DNA from: Bacteroidota bacterium
Lineage (GTDB): Bacteria; Bacteroidota; Ignavibacteria; Ignavibacteriales; Ignavibacteriaceae
DNA: 10,748 nt
Assembly: GCA_023433685.1 (NCBI GenBank)
Contig: JAEYUD010000088.1
Span: forward strand, 1-10,748
Direction of reading: 5' to 3'
Below the pieces are notes generated by a model. It worked only from the letters and a program-made list of their open reading frames with translations. It ran no database searches and was not told where the DNA came from. This document shows positions 7,193 to 10,748 of the stretch, one piece after another (the first letter of the stretch is position 1; each line of letters begins with the position of its first letter). Position numbers and translations under genes: made by a program.

Positions 7193-7201
7193 TATGATCA
7201 T

Positions 7202-7939
7202 TTGGAATGGTTACTGAATCCTGAATCTCTCGTCGCGCTCGCGACCCTTGTGGCACTCGAAGTGGTGCTCGGTATCGACAATATAATATTCATTTCAATC
7301 CTCGCGGGGAAACTTCCTGCTGAACAGCAGTCGAAAGCACGAAACTTGGGGCTAATACTCGCGATGTTCACACGGCTCCTCCTGCTTCTTTCGATCACCT
7401 GGATAATGAAGCTTACCGCCCCCCTCTTCAACGTGATGTCGAACGAGATCAGCGGGCGGGATCTGATCCTCATCATCGGCGGTCTCTTCCTGCTGGGGAA
7501 AAGTACATTCGAGATACACGACAAGCTTGAAGGTGAAGAGCACTCAGCCGGAGGCGTGGCCGCGCGTTCATTCGCCGCTACGATAGTTCAGATTCTGATC
7601 CTCGATATAGTCTTCTCTCTCGACTCCATAATTACCGCGGTTGGAATAGTTTCACATATAGAGATAATGATCACCGCCGTCATCATTTCAGTCATCTTCA
7701 TGCTGATCTTCGCGGGGCCTGTAAGCAGATTCGTCGAAAAACACCCTACCGTAAAGATGCTGGCACTTTCGTTCCTTCTGATGATCGGCTTCACACTGAT
7801 CGCCGACGGGTTCGACTATCACGTCCCCAAAGGCTATATCTACTTCTCAATGGCATTCTCTGTGTTTGTTGAGATGCTGAACCTGAAGCTACGCTCTAAA
7901 ACAGCAACCCCCGTTAAGCTTCGTAAAAAGATGCAATAA
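7202..7939 (+). CDS. TerC-family integral membrane protein (probable metal-ion exporter)
   Basis: The 245-residue protein matches the TerC family (COG0861 type) over its whole length. The first membrane helix contains LEVVLGIDNIIFISIL (19-34) with the conserved D26-N27 pair. A second conserved helix contains LILDIVFSLDSIITAVG (132-148) with D135 and D141. The helices repeat as in the family's duplicated fold, with roughly seven membrane segments and a charged loop around 101-120. It ends in a basic tail (KLRKKMQ). Bacterial TerC proteins such as Alx and MeeF/MeeY have been linked to manganese export and to metal loading of secreted proteins; which applies here cannot be told from sequence. 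Translation most likely starts at TTG. The gene is divergent from the CotH operon and 88 bases before the glycan operon. No yybP-ykoY riboswitch is visible in its leader. Confidence 0.93.
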   Translation: MEWLLNPESLVALATLVALEVVLGIDNIIFISILAGKLPAEQQSKARNLGLILAMFTRLLLLLSITWIMKLTAPLFNVMSNEISGRDLILIIGGLFLLGKSTFEIHDKLEGEEHSAGGVAARSFAATIVQILILDIVFSLDSIITAVGIVSHIEIMITAVIISVIFMLIFAGPVSRFVEKHPTVKMLALSFLLMIGFTLIADGFDYHVPKGYIYFSMAFSVFVEMLNLKLRSKTATPVKLRKKMQ

Positions 7940-7951
7940 TCCAGGTATTAT

Positions 7952-7986
7952 GAGGAGATAACGCACGGTAGCCCCCTTATCTCCTC
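7952..7986 (+). terminator. Probable terminator hairpin after the TerC gene
   Basis: GAGGAGATAA (7952-7961) pairs perfectly with TTATCTCCTC (7977-7986) in a 10-bp stem around a 15-nt loop, 12 bases after the TerC stop codon. The bases that follow (CATTCTTCTTAAATTT) are T-rich but not a clean T-run, and the loop is long, so termination may be partial. It could also act as a stable leader element for the genes downstream. Confidence 0.6.
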
Positions 7987-8027
7987 CATTCTTCTTAAAT
8001 TTGGTGATTTAAATTCTTATTTCTTTG

Positions 8028-8702
8028 ATGCCAAAAGACATTAACAGCCCCGGACACAACGACAACCGCAACTACGACTACTCAGAGGTGGAATCTGAAG
8101 AGCGGAAGGAGTACGCGGTTATCGAAAGCTTTATCGAGGGCACCCCTTCCGTGATCGATCTCGGCTGCGGGAATGGCTCGCTCCTTCAGCTTCTGATGCA
8201 GAATGGGAAGTGCAGCCGCGCCGTTGGAATCGAGATTTCCACTTCAGGAGTGGAAATGTCGAAAAAAAAGGGAATTGATGCCCGGCCCGGCAGAATAGAT
8301 GAAAAACTCCCCTTCGGCGATAACGAGTTTGACTACGCCATCTGCAACGTGACCATCCAGATGGTTATGTACCCCGAGATATTGCTGAAAGAAATGAAAC
8401 GGATCTCGAAAAGGCAGATAATTTCGTTCCCGAACTTCGGGTTTTACAAAAACAGGATCGATCATTTTATGAGGGGAAGAATGCCCAAACCGGTGCTCTT
8501 CGGCTACTCCTGGTACTCAACAGGGCACATTCATCAACTTTCGATCGCCGACTTCAAAGAACTTGTGGATCACACCGGCGGACTTCGAATAGAGAAATTC
8601 TCAACCGTCTGGCCCGGAGGCAGCTTGAAAGATACCCTTACGGGGATGTTTCCGAATCTTTTCTGCCTCTTACCCGTATTTTTATTGAGAAAAACAGCAT
8701 GA
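8028..8702 (+). CDS. MetW-like SAM-dependent methyltransferase
   Basis: The 224-residue protein is a class I methyltransferase. Motif I is VIDLGCGNGSLL (42-53), the acidic end of the next strand is GIEIS (67-71), and FDYAICN (101-107) is the post-I region. The later block IISFPNFGFYKNRIDHFMRGRMP (131-153) and the WYSTGHIHQLSIADF segment (162-176) are the signature of the MetW family. MetW proper works with MetX in methionine synthesis, but no met gene is near and the gene opens a glycan cluster, so methylation of a sugar or sugar-linked group is a plausible alternative. I chose ATG 8028; a TTG directly before it (8025) would add one residue. No Shine-Dalgarno site is visible: the upstream bases are TTATTTCTTTG. 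The stop overlaps the next start by 4 nt (ATGA). Confidence 0.9.
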   Translation: MPKDINSPGHNDNRNYDYSEVESEERKEYAVIESFIEGTPSVIDLGCGNGSLLQLLMQNGKCSRAVGIEISTSGVEMSKKKGIDARPGRIDEKLPFGDNEFDYAICNVTIQMVMYPEILLKEMKRISKRQIISFPNFGFYKNRIDHFMRGRMPKPVLFGYSWYSTGHIHQLSIADFKELVDHTGGLRIEKFSTVWPGGSLKDTLTGMFPNLFCLLPVFLLRKTA

Positions 8703-9652
8703 ACCTGATAGATAAAATATTTGAACTCCCGGCACTTAAGCAGGAGCCACCCGTGCTCGTCGATATCGGCGCTTCAGGGAGCATCCATAAAGAGTGGAAA
8801 GCCTTCGCCCGCCACGCCGTTTGCCTGGCGTTCGACGCTGACGACCGCGAATTCGGCTACATTTCCGACGAATCAAAAGGGTTCAAGAAGCTTTACATCT
8901 ACAATTCCCTCGTTTCTGCCAACGAAGGTGAAAAAACAGATTTTTACCTGACAGATTCACCATACTGCTCAAGCACCCTTGAACCCGACGGTAAAGCCCT
9001 GAAAGAATGGGCTTTTGCCTCAAAGTTCAGAACTGAAAAAAAGGTCACCGTAAAGAACACGACGCTCCCAAAAGTGCTCGCTGACCTTAAAATAGATAAG
9101 ATCGACTGGCTGAAAACCGATACCCAGGGGATCGATCTGAGCATTTTCCGGTCACTCCCCGAAGATATCCAGCGGAAAGCTCTCGTGGTTGAACTTGAAC
9201 CGGGAATTATCGACTCCTACAAAGGGGAAGACAAACTCTACAGGGTTTTCGAATATTTCGACGGGCTCCCCTTCTGGCTCGGCGCCATGACCGTGAAAGG
9301 TTCGCAACGCCTGAGGGAGTCTGACGTTGAAGGGCTGCATCTACCCGACCGGCTGAAAAAATTTATCTACTACTCCCACAAAACCTCTCCGGGGTGGGCG
9401 GAACTTAAATATTTCAACGACTTCAGCGGCGATATGTCGCTGCGTGACCACCTGCTCGGCTGGACATTCGCCGTGCTCGAAAAACAGTATGGCTACTCGC
9501 TCACCATCGCCCATCACGGAAGGGAAAGGTTCCCGGAGCCACTCTTCGACTCGATGATCAAACAATCTGAAGGCAAACTTAAATCCGGGCTGCTGAAACT
9601 GAAGTTCTTGCCCGCCGTTAAAGAAAAATTCTCGAAACTGTTCAACCAATGA
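8699..9652 (+). CDS. FkbM-family methyltransferase
   Basis: The 317-residue protein has the FkbM-type SAM-binding pattern: VLVDIGASG (19-27), then CLAFDADDREF (42-52), and WLKTDTQGIDLSIFRSL (137-153), the equivalent of the family block LKxDvqGxE. LVVELEP (162-168) follows as the next core strand. FkbM-type enzymes O-methylate natural products and sugars, and they are common in O-antigen and exopolysaccharide clusters. About 115 residues beyond the core (200-317) match no motif I know and may set substrate choice. There is no signal peptide, so it is cytoplasmic. ATGA overlaps of 4 nt at both ends tie it to the MetW-like gene upstream and the glycosyltransferase downstream, which suggests coupled translation and a shared pathway. 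The acceptor cannot be named. Confidence 0.88.
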   Translation: MNLIDKIFELPALKQEPPVLVDIGASGSIHKEWKAFARHAVCLAFDADDREFGYISDESKGFKKLYIYNSLVSANEGEKTDFYLTDSPYCSSTLEPDGKALKEWAFASKFRTEKKVTVKNTTLPKVLADLKIDKIDWLKTDTQGIDLSIFRSLPEDIQRKALVVELEPGIIDSYKGEDKLYRVFEYFDGLPFWLGAMTVKGSQRLRESDVEGLHLPDRLKKFIYYSHKTSPGWAELKYFNDFSGDMSLRDHLLGWTFAVLEKQYGYSLTIAHHGRERFPEPLFDSMIKQSEGKLKSGLLKLKFLPAVKEKFSKLFNQ

Positions 9653-10638
9653 CATATAACTTCTGTACACTCTTCGACTCAAACTACCTGACCCGCGGGC
9701 TCGCGCTTCACGAGTCGATGGTGAAATATATCCCTGACTTCAAACTTTTCATCTTCGCTTTTGATGACAGGTCGCATAAAATCCTCACAAAAATGAAACT
9801 GAAAAATACGGTGGTTATTAGCCTGAAGGAGTTCGAGTACCCCAGACTTCTGGAAGTGAAGCCAACACGCTCTGTGGCTGAGTATTGCTGGACCTCAACT
9901 TCATCCACGGTGCTTTACGTTCTCGACCGCTTCGGAGTTGATAACTGCACCTATATCGACGCGGATATCTGCTTCTACTCATCCCCGGAACCAATTTTCA
10001 CCGAAATGGGCGACAAATCGATACTGCTGACAGAGCACCGCTACAGCCCGCGGTACAACAAGGAAGTGAAGAGCGGCAGGTATTGTGTTCAGTTTGTAAC
10101 CTTTAAAAACGATGAACGGGGAAGAAAAGCCCTCACCTGGTGGCGCGACCGCTGCCTCGAGTGGTGCTACGACCGCTACGAAGACGGAAAGTTCGGCGAT
10201 CAGCTTTACCTCGACGACTGGACGGAGCGGTTCGAAGGCGTTCATGTAATGCAACACCTTGGTGGTGGACTCGCGGCATGGAACGTACAGCAGTATGATT
10301 TTGTTGAAATTAATGGGAAGTTAACCGGAAAAGAGCTTTCATCAGGGCAACAATTCGATGTGATTTTTTATCATTATCACTACCTCCGCTTCTTTAAAGG
10401 GGGCAAGATAGAGCTCGGTAGAAGAGTGCTTACCAAAAATGTTTTGGATATCTTCTATAAACCGTATATTTTAACTCTTGATCGTCTAAAAAGAGAGATC
10501 ACCACACGCTGGCCCGGCTTCGATCCGAACGGCACGCGTGAAAGCAAGTTCAGGGTGGTCACCCCGGCGATCTACATAATGCGCAAACTGACCGGCGTTT
10601 ACAATGTTTTTGATGAGAATACATTTCTGAGGAATTAA
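9649..10638 (+). CDS. GT-A fold, GT8-like glycosyltransferase
   Basis: The 329-residue protein begins NFCTLFDSNYLTRGLALHES, a typical first strand and helix of nucleotide-sugar transferases of the GT8/Nucleotid_trans kind. The metal and donor motif is YIDADICFY (102-110) with D104-A-D106. Later blocks are ITEH-like SILLTEHRYSPRY (124-136), a WWRDRCLEWCY segment (164-174) and GDQLYLDDW (183-191). HLGGGLAAWN (203-212) is likely part of the donor or acceptor pocket. It has no signal peptide and no obvious membrane helix. It should transfer a sugar from a nucleotide donor to a lipid-linked glycan on the cytoplasmic side; donor and acceptor are unknown. The start overlaps the FkbM gene by 4 nt and the stop TAA shares one base with the next ATG. 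No Shine-Dalgarno site is visible, consistent with translational coupling. Confidence 0.85.
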   Translation: MTYNFCTLFDSNYLTRGLALHESMVKYIPDFKLFIFAFDDRSHKILTKMKLKNTVVISLKEFEYPRLLEVKPTRSVAEYCWTSTSSTVLYVLDRFGVDNCTYIDADICFYSSPEPIFTEMGDKSILLTEHRYSPRYNKEVKSGRYCVQFVTFKNDERGRKALTWWRDRCLEWCYDRYEDGKFGDQLYLDDWTERFEGVHVMQHLGGGLAAWNVQQYDFVEINGKLTGKELSSGQQFDVIFYHYHYLRFFKGGKIELGRRVLTKNVLDIFYKPYILTLDRLKREITTRWPGFDPNGTRESKFRVVTPAIYIMRKLTGVYNVFDENTFLRN

Positions 10639-10748
10639 TGGCTTATTTTATCGACCTTGCCACAAAAAGTGACGAAAGAGGCTCGCTCACAGTTATCGAA
10701 AAGGTGCTCCCCTTCGAAATAAAAAGGGTTTACTACATCTATGATAAC
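10638..10748 (+). CDS. FdtA/WxcM-type sugar 3,4-ketoisomerase, N-terminal part, cut by the window end
   Basis: Only the first 37 codons are present, and the frame is still open at the window edge. The product begins MAYFIDLATKSDERGSLTVI and continues through PFEIKRVYYIYDN. The DERGSL and PFEIKRVYYIYD blocks are the N-terminal signature of the FdtA/QdtA/WxcM C-terminal cupin family. These enzymes isomerise dTDP-4-keto-6-deoxyglucose to the 3-keto form on the way to dTDP-3-amino-3,6-dideoxyhexoses such as Fuc3NAc or Qui3NAc. The start ATG 10638-10640 overlaps the previous stop by one base (TAATG), with GAGGAA at 10629-10634 just ahead. A DegT-type aminotransferase and an acetyltransferase would be expected next, outside the window. 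Whether this protein is stand-alone or fused to an acetyltransferase cannot be seen. Confidence 0.85.
   Translation, partial: MAYFIDLATKSDERGSLTVIEKVLPFEIKRVYYIYDN

Noticed and set aside
7054..7201. A yybP-ykoY manganese riboswitch, often found upstream of TerC-family genes
   Set aside because: The 148-base leader lacks the expected conserved G-rich loop and paired helices; it is mostly AT-rich and shows no stable long stem.
7198..7524. Open frame of 108 codons on the minus strand over the TerC gene
   Set aside because: It is antisense to a well-supported membrane protein, and its composition is what results from reading that gene backwards.
8025..8027. TTG as the start of the MetW-like gene
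   Set aside because: An ATG follows directly at 8028; TTG would add one residue and has no better ribosome binding site.
8001..8027. Bacteroidota-type promoter before the MetW-like gene
   Set aside because: TTTG and TATTTCTTTG are present, but they are only 14 bases apart and the second element has four bases instead of two between TA and TTTG.
9341..9682. Open frame of 113 codons on the minus strand
   Set aside because: It is antisense to the FkbM gene end and spans the overlap with the glycosyltransferase gene; nothing supports it.

Overview
The window looks like chromosomal DNA from the Ignavibacteriota/Chlorobi/Bacteroidota group, most likely an Ignavibacteria-type bacterium. Three things point there. 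A secreted CotH-type protein ends in a type IX secretion (T9SS) C-terminal sorting domain with the GNNYPNPFS signature. One promoter fits the Bacteroidota-type pattern TTTG-N19-TAnnTTTG. Shine-Dalgarno sites are irregular: clear before some genes and absent before others. No tRNA, rRNA, CRISPR array or insertion sequence was seen.

Left part (1-7053), all on the minus strand. A terminator (22-65) closes a gene for an exported M48 zinc metalloprotease with TPR repeats and a duplicated C-terminal module (100-1908). Upstream of it is a 54-residue, lysine-rich orphan gene (2145-2309) with its own promoter and strong terminator. Next comes a two-gene operon read from 7053 down to 2382. The first gene encodes a secreted CotH-kinase/lamin-tail protein with a T9SS sorting domain. 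One base after its stop codon begins a gene for an exported WD40-propeller protein with a C-terminal caspase-like (C14) protease domain and intact His/Cys dyad. No terminator separates this operon from the small gene, so read-through is possible.

Middle (7054-8027). A 148-base AT-rich divergent spacer leads to a TerC-family membrane protein gene (7202-7939, TTG start). A hairpin that is probably a terminator follows it.

Right part (8028-10748), all on the plus strand. This is the start of a surface-glycan operon that runs off the window: a MetW-like methyltransferase, an FkbM-family methyltransferase, a GT-A/GT8-like glycosyltransferase, and the first 37 codons of an FdtA/WxcM-type dTDP-4-keto-6-deoxyglucose 3,4-ketoisomerase. 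The genes overlap by 4, 4 and 1 nt, so translation is probably coupled. Together they suggest synthesis and methylation of an O-antigen or exopolysaccharide containing a 3-amino-3,6-dideoxyhexose.

The least ordinary items are the CotH/WD40-caspase operon and the autonomous 54-residue gene. The rest belongs to known families.
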